Below, piece by piece: positions 24,701-33,731 of a stretch of DNA of 64,000 nucleotides (its first letter is position 1; the number at the start of each line of letters is the position of its first letter). The notes under the pieces were generated by a model, which searched no databases, was not told the DNA's origin, and saw only the letters and a program-made list of their open reading frames with translations. This DNA is from Rhodospirillaceae bacterium (lineage in GTDB: Bacteria; Pseudomonadota; Alphaproteobacteria; Rhodospirillales; Rhodospirillaceae): contig CANJSF010000003.1 of the NCBI GenBank assembly GCA_947476925.1, forward strand, positions 140,794 to 204,793. The letters run 5' to 3'. A program made the position numbers and the translations under genes.

Positions 24701-24735
24701 AAAAAAACGGCGCCCATTACAGGGCGCCGTTTTGC
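24701..24735. terminator. Bidirectional terminator between bicupin C and cytochrome c genes
   Basis: A perfect nine-pair stem (ACGGCGCCC at 24707-24715 with GGGCGCCGT at 24722-24730) is flanked by seven A on the left and TTTT on the right, so it can serve both convergent genes. Confidence 0.85.
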
Positions 24736-24757
24736 ATTATACGTTCGACGAGCAGAC

Positions 24758-25159
24758 TTATTTCGTCTGATCTTTCAAATAGGCAATCAACGCTTTCCGG
24801 TCTGGTTCTTTGGGAACACCGGCAAATGCCATTTTGTTGCCAGGCAGGAAATCCTTCGGCTTCGTCAGCCATTCGTTGATGGTCGCTTCCGACCAAGTGA
24901 TGCCCGATTTCGCGACGGCATCGGAATACTTGAAATCAGCCTTCGAACCGGCCTTCGCGCCAAACACGCCATTGAGATTGGGGCCGACTTTATGGCGCCC
25001 GTCTTTCTCGGTCGAATGGCACGAGCGGCACATCAGGAACACGCGCTGACCAAGCTTCATGGTCGCTTCGTCTGGCGCTTGCGCCGACGCGGGCGTGATG
25101 ACTGTCATCGACAAAGCCAAACCGGCAAACGCAGCAGAAACGGAAATCAGTTTTTTCAT
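24758..25159 (-). CDS. Small periplasmic class I cytochrome c
   Basis: 133 residues from the ATG at 25159. Sec signal (MKKLISVSAAFAGLALSM...ASA, cleavage near residue 26), then one haem-binding CRSCH motif (C44 to H48) and a likely axial Met in GNKMAFAGV, close to the pattern of cytochrome c2/c550. The segment GHKVGPNLNGVFG-like (HKVGPNLNGVFGAKAG) is typical of soluble electron carriers. It likely shuttles electrons between periplasmic dehydrogenases and an oxidase. Transcribed alone. Confidence 0.9.
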   Translation of the reverse strand: MKKLISVSAAFAGLALSMTVITPASAQAPDEATMKLGQRVFLMCRSCHSTEKDGRHKVGPNLNGVFGAKAGSKADFKYSDAVAKSGITWSEATINEWLTKPKDFLPGNKMAFAGVPKEPDRKALIAYLKDQTK

Positions 25160-25465
25160 TGCCAACTCACCCTAAGTTCAGTGCAATTGCGCTGCTGAGC
25201 GCGCATCCCCACAAAAATCGCGCGAAACGTAGTGGGTTTAGCATCAAAGTAAAGCCAGATTTTGGCAAGTATTCCAAGCTGCGGAACGCCCCAGAACCAT
25301 ACATTCAGGAATAGGTTGTGTACGGCATAGCAGCGATTTTGTCGAAACCGCATTCGCTCTGGCCACGTTTTGGGTGCGGCAAAGATAAAACCTTGCCAAC
25401 GTTGAGGAAACACGCAACCTGACGGTTCAAACTGTCGCGACTAAGCTTTTGACTGCGTCCTATTG
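25160..25465. other. Intergenic region upstream of cytochrome c and RND adaptor genes
   Basis: About 300 bases between divergent genes. I see no open frame of note, RNA gene, terminator or convincing operator. Promoters for both the cytochrome (minus) and the adaptor (plus) must lie here. Confidence 0.5.
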
Positions 25466-26587
25466 ATGGCTAAAGAAATTAAAATGGAAAATAAATTGCT
25501 GGCTATGGATAAGGCGAAGGTAATCGCCCTGGGGATCCTCGGGGTCGTCGTGCTGTGGATTGGCTCGGGCATGATTTTTAGGGCTGAGAAAGCCCCTGAA
25601 ACATCCCGCCCAGGCGGAAAAGCAAACCCGGATGAAGCCGCGACAACTGTCAAAATTATTCGCTCCAAGGCCGAACCGTTTCAAAGCGGTGTCATTCTGC
25701 AAGGCCGCACAAATGCATCGCGCTCGGTCGATTTAAGGGCCGAAGTGTCCGGGCGGGTTGAGAAAATCCTGGTGGACCGGGGTCAGCCGGTCAAACAAAG
25801 TCAGGAAATTTTGCTGATCGCGGTGAATGATCGTGCCGCACGTTTAGCCCAAGCCAAAGCGTCCCTCACCCAGCGCGATATGCAGGCCGAAGGTGCACGC
25901 CAACTGGCTAAGCAAAGCTTTCAAAGCCAAGTGAAATTGGCGGAAGCCGAAGCACAACTGGCGCAAGCCAGAGCGGATGTGTCGCGCTTTGAATTAGACC
26001 TGGCCAATACCCGAATCAAAGCGCCCTTCGATGGAGTCATGGAAACAAGACTGGTCGATGATGGCGCGCTGCTCAATGTTGGTGATCGGATTGGAACGGT
26101 GGTCGACCTCAATCCCATCAAAATCACTGCGCAATTATCGGAACGCAATGTCGGCGATGCTAAAACAGGCTTACCGGCGAAAATCGTTCTGACCGATGGC
26201 CGCACCCTTGATGGTCAGGTCACTTACATTGCGTCGGTCTCGGACCCTAACACGCGCACCTTTGCCATCGAAGTCATGGCCCCCAATCCCGAGCGCAAAG
26301 TGCTCTCGGGCTTGGCCGCACAATTACGATTGCCGTTTGGGCAAAATACTGCGCACCGCATTTCATCATCGGTCATGACGTTGGCCGATGACGGCAAGAT
26401 TGGTGTGAAGGGCGTTGACGCCGATAACAAAGTTCAATTCTGGCCCGTGCAAAAAATCGATGATAGCGCCGACGGCACGTGGGTGACGGGCCTGCCAGAT
26501 CAGTTAGACCTGATTGTTGTCGGCCAGGAGTACGTTGCCGTTGGACAGAAGGTGAAACCGGTCTCAGCCGAGGCGAAGTCCAACTAA
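25466..26587 (+). CDS. RND efflux periplasmic adaptor (membrane fusion protein)
   Basis: About 373 residues. One N-terminal membrane anchor (VIALGILGVVVLWIGSGMIF), then a lipoyl half-motif (VDLRAEVSGRVEKILVDRGQPV), an alpha-helical hairpin rich in Ala, Gln and Glu (about 130-185), the second lipoyl half (TRIKAPFDGVMETRLVDDGALL) and a beta-barrel. This is the HlyD/AcrA type that couples an RND pump to an outer-membrane channel. The start is uncertain (ATG at 25466, 25484 or 25505). The matching pump gene lies at 29932, but 3.3 kb of opposite-strand genes intervene. No TolC-like channel gene is seen. Confidence 0.88.
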   Translation: MAKEIKMENKLLAMDKAKVIALGILGVVVLWIGSGMIFRAEKAPETSRPGGKANPDEAATTVKIIRSKAEPFQSGVILQGRTNASRSVDLRAEVSGRVEKILVDRGQPVKQSQEILLIAVNDRAARLAQAKASLTQRDMQAEGARQLAKQSFQSQVKLAEAEAQLAQARADVSRFELDLANTRIKAPFDGVMETRLVDDGALLNVGDRIGTVVDLNPIKITAQLSERNVGDAKTGLPAKIVLTDGRTLDGQVTYIASVSDPNTRTFAIEVMAPNPERKVLSGLAAQLRLPFGQNTAHRISSSVMTLADDGKIGVKGVDADNKVQFWPVQKIDDSADGTWVTGLPDQLDLIVVGQEYVAVGQKVKPVSAEAKSN

Positions 26588-26985
26588 CCCACATTCCTCG
26601 CTGCTAGCATGCCGATGGTTGCCGCCAAGGCAGTCAGAGCGCTACCCCAAATGATATCAACCACCGCCATTTGAGCCGGGAAGCCTTTGAGCGTCGCCCA
26701 ATTGCTCAGGTCATAGGTCGCATACGCCACAAACCCGAACAGCGCACCGCGCATCGCCGCATCGCGCCAGTCGCCAGAGGCCAAGCCGGTCGAGCTTGCA
26801 AAATAAACAACGCCAAACGGGTAGATCACGTAAAACAAACCAGCAGCTAGGAAATTCACTTGTTCGGCCATCAAGTGTCCAATTTGCGCTTTGTAAAAAT
26901 CCTTCACGATCAAGCCTAACCAAACGCCGTCGACGACCAACAACGTGAGCAATGTTACGCCATAGCACACCAGATATTTTGTCAC
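26584..26985 (-). CDS. DUF2177 family membrane protein
   Basis: 133 residues with four predicted membrane helices. Conserved-looking features of DUF2177 are the start MTKYLVCYGVTLLTLLVVDGVWLG, the YPFGVVYF segment and FVAYATYDLSNWATLKG. Function unknown. Its stop overlaps the adaptor gene's stop region by four bases (convergent). It lies ten bases after the start of the next gene upstream on the same strand (substrate-binding protein), so the two may be co-transcribed. Confidence 0.82.
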   Translation of the reverse strand: MTKYLVCYGVTLLTLLVVDGVWLGLIVKDFYKAQIGHLMAEQVNFLAAGLFYVIYPFGVVYFASSTGLASGDWRDAAMRGALFGFVAYATYDLSNWATLKGFPAQMAVVDIIWGSALTALAATIGMLAARNVG

Positions 26986-26995
26986 GACCAGCCTC

Positions 26996-28504
26996 CTATT
27001 TCTTCACTGTGATCAAGTGTAGCGGCAGATAGTCATAATACGCATTGTAATCTGGCGTTTGGTCAACACGTGGTCCTGCGCCGTCAAGATAGCTATTTTG
27101 CCACAGGAATATGCCCGGCGGATTTTCGTATTCGAGGCGCGTCACCTTTTGCAGAAGAGCATCGACAACGGTGATATCGGTCGCCGCTTGTGCCTGCTTG
27201 ATGAACTCCAACACTTGCGGATCGCAAAAGTAAGGTTTGTAGATTCCGGTCTGGCCCAAACATGATCGATACCGATAATCGCCGAGGCCGTCGAGCCCGC
27301 GACCGATGTTGGCGAACATCTCGGCCTCGAAACGCCCAGCCCACATCATTTGCGTCATCTCAACCATAGCTGCTGGAATAATTGTAAAGGTGATTCCAAC
27401 AGCGGCTAAGTCTTGAGCAATTTGTTGGTAGAAGGTGGATTCATCAGCGCCGCTCGGCGAAACCCGCACCGTAAATTTCAAGCCCTTGGTGTATCCCGCC
27501 TCGGCCAATAGGGCTTTTGCGCGCGCTGGGTCGTAGGGATAAGGCTTGATATCGGCGACATATCCTGGCGCGCCAGGCAACACCAATTGGCCGACAGGCT
27601 TGACTGTGCCGCCCAGAATCACGTCGGCAATTGCCTGGCGGTTGACGGCGTAATTCATCGCCAAACGTACTTTGGGGTCATTGATGGGAGATTGCGGGAC
27701 GTGCTCCTTGGCAAATGAGAGATAGCTGATACGCGAACTGAGGCGATCCAATGCTTTGCCGCCTATGCCATTTAATTCCTCGCGATCACCAGGGCCGATT
27801 TGCAAAGCAACGTCGATGGCACCTGCAGCAATGGCCTGCATGCGCGACATTTGCTCGGCCAGCACGTGAATTTCAAGCCGCGCGACTTTGGGTGCATTCC
27901 AGGCTTTTGGGTTAGCCGTCAACACCAGTCGCGCCGGGCTTTCACTTGCCAACATAAATGCCCCGGTCCCGACACTTTTGCTGTCTCCATCTTTGTCCAG
28001 CGTTGCCGCCCACATTGCGGGTTCAGGGATTTTCCACAGCGCCATCCGTTGCACGAACTGCGGGTCAGGCTGCTTGAGGTATATGTCTGCGGTCAATTCA
28101 CCCGTCGCCACTGCGCGTTCAATATTGGCCAACGAGCTTCCAAGGGTGCTGGTCATGCCTTTCGGCGTTTTCAGATAGGCCGCAGATTCGACAATGGCTT
28201 TGGACGTCAGCGGTGCGCCGTTTGAGAAAACAACCCCGCTCCTTAAGGTGATGCTCCAGACCCGGGCATCTTTGGTCGACCACGAAGCCGCCAACCATGG
28301 TTGCGCTTTTCCATTCGCGTCGATCAGGAGCAGCGGATCAAAAATGGGAATCGTCGCAATGGTCGAGGGCAGCGATAGCCCTGGGTACGGACTGGCAAGT
28401 TGCGGCGCGACAATGGGCGTTGCAAGACGCAAGGTGCCTTGCGGCGCAGCCGCCGCGTCGGTGATGAAAGCGAAGATCGCAAGTAGAACGGCTGCGCGCG
28501 TCAT
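26996..28504 (-). CDS. ABC transporter substrate-binding protein, peptide/nickel (SBP family 5) type, orphan
   Basis: 502 residues. Sec signal MTRAAVLLAIFAFITDAAAA. The mature part shows the DppA/OppA/NikA layout: PWLAASWSTKDARVWSITLRSGVVFSNGAPL (about 70-100), then VRLAMNYAVNRQAIADVILGG and PYPYDPARAKALLAEAGYTKG. It should bind a peptide, glutathione, nickel complex or other ligand in the periplasm. No permease or ATPase gene is in the window, so its transporter is elsewhere or it acts as a chemoreceptor partner. It starts six bases after the stop of the nitrilase-like gene. Confidence 0.88.
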   Translation of the reverse strand: MTRAAVLLAIFAFITDAAAAPQGTLRLATPIVAPQLASPYPGLSLPSTIATIPIFDPLLLIDANGKAQPWLAASWSTKDARVWSITLRSGVVFSNGAPLTSKAIVESAAYLKTPKGMTSTLGSSLANIERAVATGELTADIYLKQPDPQFVQRMALWKIPEPAMWAATLDKDGDSKSVGTGAFMLASESPARLVLTANPKAWNAPKVARLEIHVLAEQMSRMQAIAAGAIDVALQIGPGDREELNGIGGKALDRLSSRISYLSFAKEHVPQSPINDPKVRLAMNYAVNRQAIADVILGGTVKPVGQLVLPGAPGYVADIKPYPYDPARAKALLAEAGYTKGLKFTVRVSPSGADESTFYQQIAQDLAAVGITFTIIPAAMVEMTQMMWAGRFEAEMFANIGRGLDGLGDYRYRSCLGQTGIYKPYFCDPQVLEFIKQAQAATDITVVDALLQKVTRLEYENPPGIFLWQNSYLDGAGPRVDQTPDYNAYYDYLPLHLITVKK

Positions 28505-28509
28505 CGGCT

Positions 28510-29601
28510 TCAGCTACCCCACAAATCAAAGCCTTCAAGAGCCGCGCCCTTTGACGGTGGATTAAAAGTGCCGTCGGCGACCTTGCGTTTAATAACATCA
28601 ATCAATGCGTCTTGAATGCGTTGCTTGGAATCCATCGGGTGATTGGCGAACAAGTTCGGCGGATAGAACGATGCCTCTGACAACACCTTCGCATAAGCTT
28701 CGGAGCGCAAACGCGCCAGCCGATTAACGCCAAAGGGCCCCGTGGGCGTGCACCGCGCTCGGCGCAAAGCGTCCATATCAATTACGGTTGAAGCTATCGC
28801 ATTCTCACCGGCGACGCCGCTTTCGACCATCAGTTGGCCTTGATAGTCGATTATCTTTGAATTGCCGGCGTGTGTGTCGTTGGGCAAAATTCCGATAATC
28901 TTGCCCGCATTGGCCGAGATAAAATAAACCATGTTCTCGGCGGCGCGCACCCGCTTGGAAGACTCCCAGGCCATTTTGTCGCTGGTGCCGTGATCTGACG
29001 TCGGGTGCAAAATGATCTCGGCGCCCCGGATCGTCAGGCAGCGCGCAGTCTCGGGCCACAAAATCTCACCGCAGGGCATCATGGCAATGTTCCCGATTTC
29101 CGTTTTGGCGACCGGAAACAGCCCTTCAATGCCGTGCTTGTCGAGATATTCGTCTAGGACATCATGCGGCGAGGCCGCCTGCGCGGTTGAGACGCGGCGG
29201 TATTTCAAAATTACATCGCCAGATGGATTGATCAGAAACGAGCAGTTGAAGTAGCGATTGGGCCAATCGGGAGGCGCCTCGTAAGCGTTAGCGCCCAAGT
29301 ATATGCCGTACTTCGACGCAATCTTTTGAAGTCGCTCGATTTCAGGGCTGCCAGGAATTTGGAAGCAGGCCTTTTTCATCCACTCTTCTGAGGTTTCCCA
29401 TAATGGAAAGCCTTGCAAATTAAACTCGGGGAACAGCACCAAGTTTTTCATGCCCCCGCCTCGCCCAACCGAGAACTTGATCAATTCCTCCCATCGGTCG
29501 ATGCTTTTATTGACAATGGCCATCGCGTCCTCACGGGTCGCCGCTCCATTGACAATGACATTGTAGGTTTGCATCGCGGTGGCTTTCCACAACAGTGCCA
29601 T
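28510..29601 (-). CDS. Nitrilase-fold protein with Lys-to-Arg change in the triad
   Basis: 363 residues, one carbon-nitrogen hydrolase domain. Glu is present (E59 in LFPEFN), Cys is present (C177 in MMPCGEILWPE), but the Lys position reads Arg (R136 in KYRR), as in the 11028-12110 protein. The C-terminal signature LRRAR-x-x-P is at about 279-286. AGGAG lies nine bases before the ATG. First gene of a three-gene minus-strand group with the peptide-binding protein and DUF2177. It might hydrolyse an amide delivered by the binding protein, though the signature change leaves activity in doubt. Confidence 0.85.
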   Translation of the reverse strand: MALLWKATAMQTYNVIVNGAATREDAMAIVNKSIDRWEELIKFSVGRGGGMKNLVLFPEFNLQGFPLWETSEEWMKKACFQIPGSPEIERLQKIASKYGIYLGANAYEAPPDWPNRYFNCSFLINPSGDVILKYRRVSTAQAASPHDVLDEYLDKHGIEGLFPVAKTEIGNIAMMPCGEILWPETARCLTIRGAEIILHPTSDHGTSDKMAWESSKRVRAAENMVYFISANAGKIIGILPNDTHAGNSKIIDYQGQLMVESGVAGENAIASTVIDMDALRRARCTPTGPFGVNRLARLRSEAYAKVLSEASFYPPNLFANHPMDSKQRIQDALIDVIKRKVADGTFNPPSKGAALEGFDLWGS

Positions 29602-29931
29602 CGATGATCACTCCTTGATTTAAAGGCTGCGCTTAAACCGCCGCGCTGGTAGATCAGCTTACCCCTGCACTGATATTTTTCGAGCTCTTTCGTGAAGCTC
29701 CCCCAGCAGGCCTCAAACGCCATGTCGGCCTTTTTGCCACATTGCCCAGACAGCCCGAGTTGGCCAAACCCTCCCCGGCAAACACATACACGCCAGGCCC
29801 CGATTTATCCGCCTGCGCCACCCTGCGGTGGTTGTTACGCGCCGTTACTCAATTCGTGATGGCGGTGAGGCTCTGAAGAGGTAAATTGATCCCTAGAATA
29901 CGGGCCAAATCATGCCCGCTGGGGAAAATCG
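29602..29931. other. Intergenic region upstream of RND pump
   Basis: About 330 bases between divergent genes. I see no convincing gene, terminator or RNA structure. The stretch around 29740-29830 is GC-rich and could be a remnant of an older gene, but no frame supports this. Confidence 0.4.
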
Positions 29932-32900
29932 ATGAACGCCATTATTGATGCTGCCTTTCATCACACACGCATGGTTGTCGTGTCGCTGATCGTGCTGTTT
30001 TTAGCCGGCACCATCGCCTACGTCTCAATCCCGAAAGAAGCTGAACCGGAAATCAAGCTGCCGTTGATCTTTGTATCGCTTCGACTGGATGGCGTTTCGC
30101 CGGGCGATGCCGAACGGCTGCTGATCCGCCCGGTCGAAGAAGAAATGCAGGCTTTGCAAGGCATCAAGGAAGTGCGCGCCACCGGATTTCAAGGCGGGGC
30201 CTCGGTTGTTTTGGAATTTGTTGCCGACACCAAAATGGACCGCGCACTCGATGACGTACGTCAGGCGATGGGCCGGGCGCGGCCCAAAATTCCGGCCGAC
30301 GCGAACGAACCGTTCATCCGCGAATTCAACCAAGGCGGCTTTCCCATTCTCACCGCCAGCATTGCCGGCGATATACCCGAGCGCACGCTTTTGCATATGG
30401 CGCAAGATTTGCGCGACCGCGTGGCACAACTACCAAATGTATTGGAAGCTAACGTTTCGGGCCTGCGCGAGGAACAAGTTGAGATTGTGATCGACCCGTT
30501 GCGGCTCGAGCACTACGGCATCAGCAATCAAGAACTCCTGCAGATTATCAATCGGTCAAATCGGCTGGTCGCCGCAGGCAACCTCGACACCGGTCAGGGC
30601 AAGTTCTCGGTCAAAGTCCCGGGACTTTTCGAAGACGTCGACGATATTTGGAACCTGCCCATCAAAGCCGACCGCAACGGCACGGTTAAGTTGTCGGACG
30701 TGGCCGAGATTGGCCGCACGTTCAAAGATGCCAACACATTTGTGCGTGTCGATGGCCAGCGCGCTGTGACGCTCGATTTTGTCAATCGGCGCGGCACGAA
30801 CGTGATTCAAAGCGTGAATGCCATTAAACAAGTTATCGAGCGCGAGACCAAAGCTTGGCCCAACAGCATTCACGTGCAGATCATCAATGATCGCTCGGTC
30901 AACGTGAAGGCGCAGCTCGGGACCATTGAAAACGGCGTTATTCTGGCGATCTTCTTGGTCATGGCTGCATGTATGGCGTTGCTGGGCGTCCGCAACGGCT
31001 TGCTTGTGGGATTGGCCATCCCCGGTTCATTCCTGACCGGCATTCTGGTGATGTACTCGCTGGGCATGTCGATCAACTTCGTGGCGGTCTTCGGCTTGAT
31101 CCTTGTGACCGGCATGTTGGTCGATGATGCCATCATCGTGGTGGAAAATGCCGACCGGCGCATCATGGCGGGGCAGATGCCTTTTTACGCCTATTCCGAT
31201 TCTGCCAAACGATTGGCTGTGCCCGTAATCACGTCGACGTTGACCACGATTGCGGCGTTCGTACCGCTGATGTTTTGGCCGGGCTTCGTGGGCCAGTTCA
31301 TGGGGTTGTTGCCGTTTACCGTCATCAGCGTGCTTGTGGCATCGTTGATTATGGGCCTGGTGTTTGTGCCTGCCGTCGGCGGTATGCTGAAGGCGCCTTC
31401 GGCAGTGAACTGCACACTCACCACGGTCGATGACAAATCGATCGTCCACCCGCAACAAAGTTCGGGTTGGGTGAAAACTTATGTCGATTTCCTGGAAAGC
31501 GCTCTGAACCATCCTGTTCGTGTGCTCGTTATTTCTGTGTCTTTGTTGTTCTTGGTGCCGGCCGCGTTCTTTGCATTCGGCAAGGGCTTTACGCTCAACC
31601 CACCTGAAGAGCCGCGTTCGGCGGCGTTGCGCATTCACGCGCTGGGCAACATGTCGCTCGACGAACAAGATAACTTGGTCAAAGAAGTTGAACGGCGCAT
31701 TAGCAGCATCCCCGATTTCGACCACGTCTATACGCGTACCGGCAGGCCCGCAGGGGCGACCGGCGAAGACGAAGATGTGATAGGTGAAATTCGCTTGTTG
31801 TTTAAAGAATGGGGCGAGCGGCGCAGCGCTGACGTCGTCCTCACCGACGCGCAAAATCGTATTCGCGATTTGCCCGGCATTATCGTTGAGTCCAAAAAGA
31901 CTCTGCACATGTCAAATGACACCAGCATCGAGATTTTGGTGGCTTCGAAGTTTCCAGAATTGTTGATGGATGCCACGGCCAAAATTCGCCACGGCATGGA
32001 TAAGGTTCAAGGTCTGCGAAACCTGGACGATACACTTCCCCTGCCCGGCATTGAGTGGGAACTCGATGTTGATCGGTCGGAGGCTGCCAAATACGGCGCC
32101 GACCTGACAACGGTGGGAGATTCCATCCGCCTGATTACCAACGGGCTGCGCCTGGGTCGTTACCGCCCCAACGACAGCGTCGAGGAAATCGACATTGTTG
32201 TGCGTTACCCCGTCGAGTACCGCAATTTGCGGCAGCTTGATTCCATTCGAATTGAAACCCGCGACGGGCAAGTGCCCATATCGAACTTCGTGAAACGCAA
32301 GCCGGTGCAGGAAGTCACCGAAATCCAACGCGTTGAGGGCAAGAGAATTCTAAAACTCACCTCGGGCACGATGCCAGGCGTATTTGCCGGCGATAAGGTG
32401 AAAGAAATTAAGCAAATGATTGCCGGCCTGGGCCTCGATAATCGCGTAGAGATTCACTTCAAAGGTGAAGAGGAACTTCAGCAGGAGAATACGACGTTCC
32501 TGATTTTCGCGTTTGGCTCGGCTGTTTTCCTCATCGCAATGATCTTGCTGGCCGAGTTCAACAGCTTCTTCTCGGTGATGCTCATTCTCTCGGCCGTTTT
32601 GCTATCAACGATTGGTGTGTTTGCCGGGCTGCTGATTGCACAAACGCCGTTTATTATGACGATGACCGGCGTGGGCGTGATTGCCTGCGCAGGTGTGATT
32701 GTGAAGAATAATATTGTGCTGTTAGACACCTACAATATTTTCAAACACGAGATATCCGACACGCGCGAGGCCATAATGAAAACGTGTGTGCAGCGCTTGC
32801 GACCGATCTTGCTGACAAACCTGACCGCGATTTTGGGCCTCGTTCCCATTGCCTTGCAGCTCCACGTCGACTTCTTCGCCCGCACCGTTGAATACGGAAC

Positions 32901-33105
32901 TCCGGCATTGCAGTTCTGGAAACACTTGGCCATCGCGATGATTTATGGCCTAGGTTTTGCGACGGCGTTGACCCTGGTGGTCACGCCATCGGTGCTGATG
33001 CTGCAACACAATCTAGCCAAAAAAGCGCGCGAGCGCAGGCCTGCTGAAATGCCGGCCATGGCCTCGGCCGACATCCGTGCGCTGCACCGCCCAGCTGCGG
33101 AGTGA
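29932..33105 (+). CDS. RND efflux pump inner-membrane permease
   Basis: 1057 residues with the twelve-helix AcrB-type architecture: N-terminal helix, two large periplasmic loops (about 35-335 and 560-880) and two six-helix bundles. The proton-relay acidic pair is D398/D399 in GMLVDDAIIVVENADRR. The second half has the matching GVGVIACAGVIVKNNIVLLD. The length fits hydrophobe/amphiphile pumps rather than the longer heavy-metal type. It exports hydrophobic compounds using proton motive force with the adaptor at 25466-26587. No outer-membrane channel gene follows. Confidence 0.93.
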   Translation: MNAIIDAAFHHTRMVVVSLIVLFLAGTIAYVSIPKEAEPEIKLPLIFVSLRLDGVSPGDAERLLIRPVEEEMQALQGIKEVRATGFQGGASVVLEFVADTKMDRALDDVRQAMGRARPKIPADANEPFIREFNQGGFPILTASIAGDIPERTLLHMAQDLRDRVAQLPNVLEANVSGLREEQVEIVIDPLRLEHYGISNQELLQIINRSNRLVAAGNLDTGQGKFSVKVPGLFEDVDDIWNLPIKADRNGTVKLSDVAEIGRTFKDANTFVRVDGQRAVTLDFVNRRGTNVIQSVNAIKQVIERETKAWPNSIHVQIINDRSVNVKAQLGTIENGVILAIFLVMAACMALLGVRNGLLVGLAIPGSFLTGILVMYSLGMSINFVAVFGLILVTGMLVDDAIIVVENADRRIMAGQMPFYAYSDSAKRLAVPVITSTLTTIAAFVPLMFWPGFVGQFMGLLPFTVISVLVASLIMGLVFVPAVGGMLKAPSAVNCTLTTVDDKSIVHPQQSSGWVKTYVDFLESALNHPVRVLVISVSLLFLVPAAFFAFGKGFTLNPPEEPRSAALRIHALGNMSLDEQDNLVKEVERRISSIPDFDHVYTRTGRPAGATGEDEDVIGEIRLLFKEWGERRSADVVLTDAQNRIRDLPGIIVESKKTLHMSNDTSIEILVASKFPELLMDATAKIRHGMDKVQGLRNLDDTLPLPGIEWELDVDRSEAAKYGADLTTVGDSIRLITNGLRLGRYRPNDSVEEIDIVVRYPVEYRNLRQLDSIRIETRDGQVPISNFVKRKPVQEVTEIQRVEGKRILKLTSGTMPGVFAGDKVKEIKQMIAGLGLDNRVEIHFKGEEELQQENTTFLIFAFGSAVFLIAMILLAEFNSFFSVMLILSAVLLSTIGVFAGLLIAQTPFIMTMTGVGVIACAGVIVKNNIVLLDTYNIFKHEISDTREAIMKTCVQRLRPILLTNLTAILGLVPIALQLHVDFFARTVEYGTPALQFWKHLAIAMIYGLGFATALTLVVTPSVLMLQHNLAKKARERRPAEMPAMASADIRALHRPAAE

Positions 33106-33110
33106 TGGCA

Positions 33111-33142
33111 AACAAAAGGGCGGAGCCCAAAGGCCCCGCCCT
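33111..33142 (-). terminator. Rho-independent terminator on the minus strand
   Basis: A stem of AGGGCGG (33117-33123) with CCGCCCT (33136-33142). On the minus strand the hairpin is followed by TTTTGTTT, so it terminates the SnoaL-like gene at 33166. On the plus strand no T tract follows. Confidence 0.7.
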
Positions 33143-33165
33143 CGCAGCTTGTCGTCTTGAGTAAC

Positions 33166-33705
33166 TTATTTCTTTTCCGGTGCCGCACCGGGCGCCGGCG
33201 GCAGTTGTAAACCCAACTGCCACAACTGACCGACGTTGTCGGCATTGCCCCAACGCTCGACGACTTTGCCATCCTTAAATTTATAAATGTCGGTGGCCGA
33301 GATGCGCGCGGTTTTGCCCGTGGCAGGCTGGGCGCCCATGGGACCCGTCATCTTGCTCGTCATCGCAACGCGGGCGACGACATAGTCGCCTTGGCAAATG
33401 ACCAATTCATTCTCGTACGTGCGCTCGCCGAACGTTTTGAATGACTCATCATACATCGTCAGCATTCGCTCGACCTTCATTGGCGTTTTAGTGCCGCCGC
33501 CCCGGTCTTGATTGTGGCTGATGAACTCAGACGCGTAGAATTTCGGCGCCACCTTGCTGTTGCGCGGGATGAACATTTCGTTCGTCATGCCCATATAGGC
33601 GATGTAATTGGGGTTCTTGGCATCGCAGCCAACAAACGTGGCGTCCTCAGCCATAGCCGGTGCAGCAAACATGATCGCTGTTGCTGCGAGTATAAGTTTA
33701 TTCAT
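33166..33705 (-). CDS. Exported SnoaL/ester-cyclase-like protein
   Basis: 179 residues. Start chosen at 33705 (AAGGAG before the ATG) rather than a longer frame at 33762. Sec signal MNKLILAATAIMFAAPAMA. The mature part has an NTF2-like cone: YDESFKTFGERTYENELVI, then GKTARISATDIYKFKDGKVVERWGNADNVG, typical of SnoaL-like polyketide cyclase relatives. An extracytoplasmic member is less common than cytosolic ones. It sits 27 bases after the M29-like gene and ends the operon that starts at 37836. Confidence 0.78.
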   Translation of the reverse strand: MNKLILAATAIMFAAPAMAEDATFVGCDAKNPNYIAYMGMTNEMFIPRNSKVAPKFYASEFISHNQDRGGGTKTPMKVERMLTMYDESFKTFGERTYENELVICQGDYVVARVAMTSKMTGPMGAQPATGKTARISATDIYKFKDGKVVERWGNADNVGQLWQLGLQLPPAPGAAPEKK

Positions 33706-33731
33706 CGTCATCTCCTTGTTTTGATCAGTCA

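Noticed and set aside
31027..31908. Long open frame (293 codons) on the minus strand
   Set aside because: It lies wholly inside the RND pump gene on the opposite strand. The protein is low-complexity, rich in His, Arg and Gln, typical of an antisense shadow.
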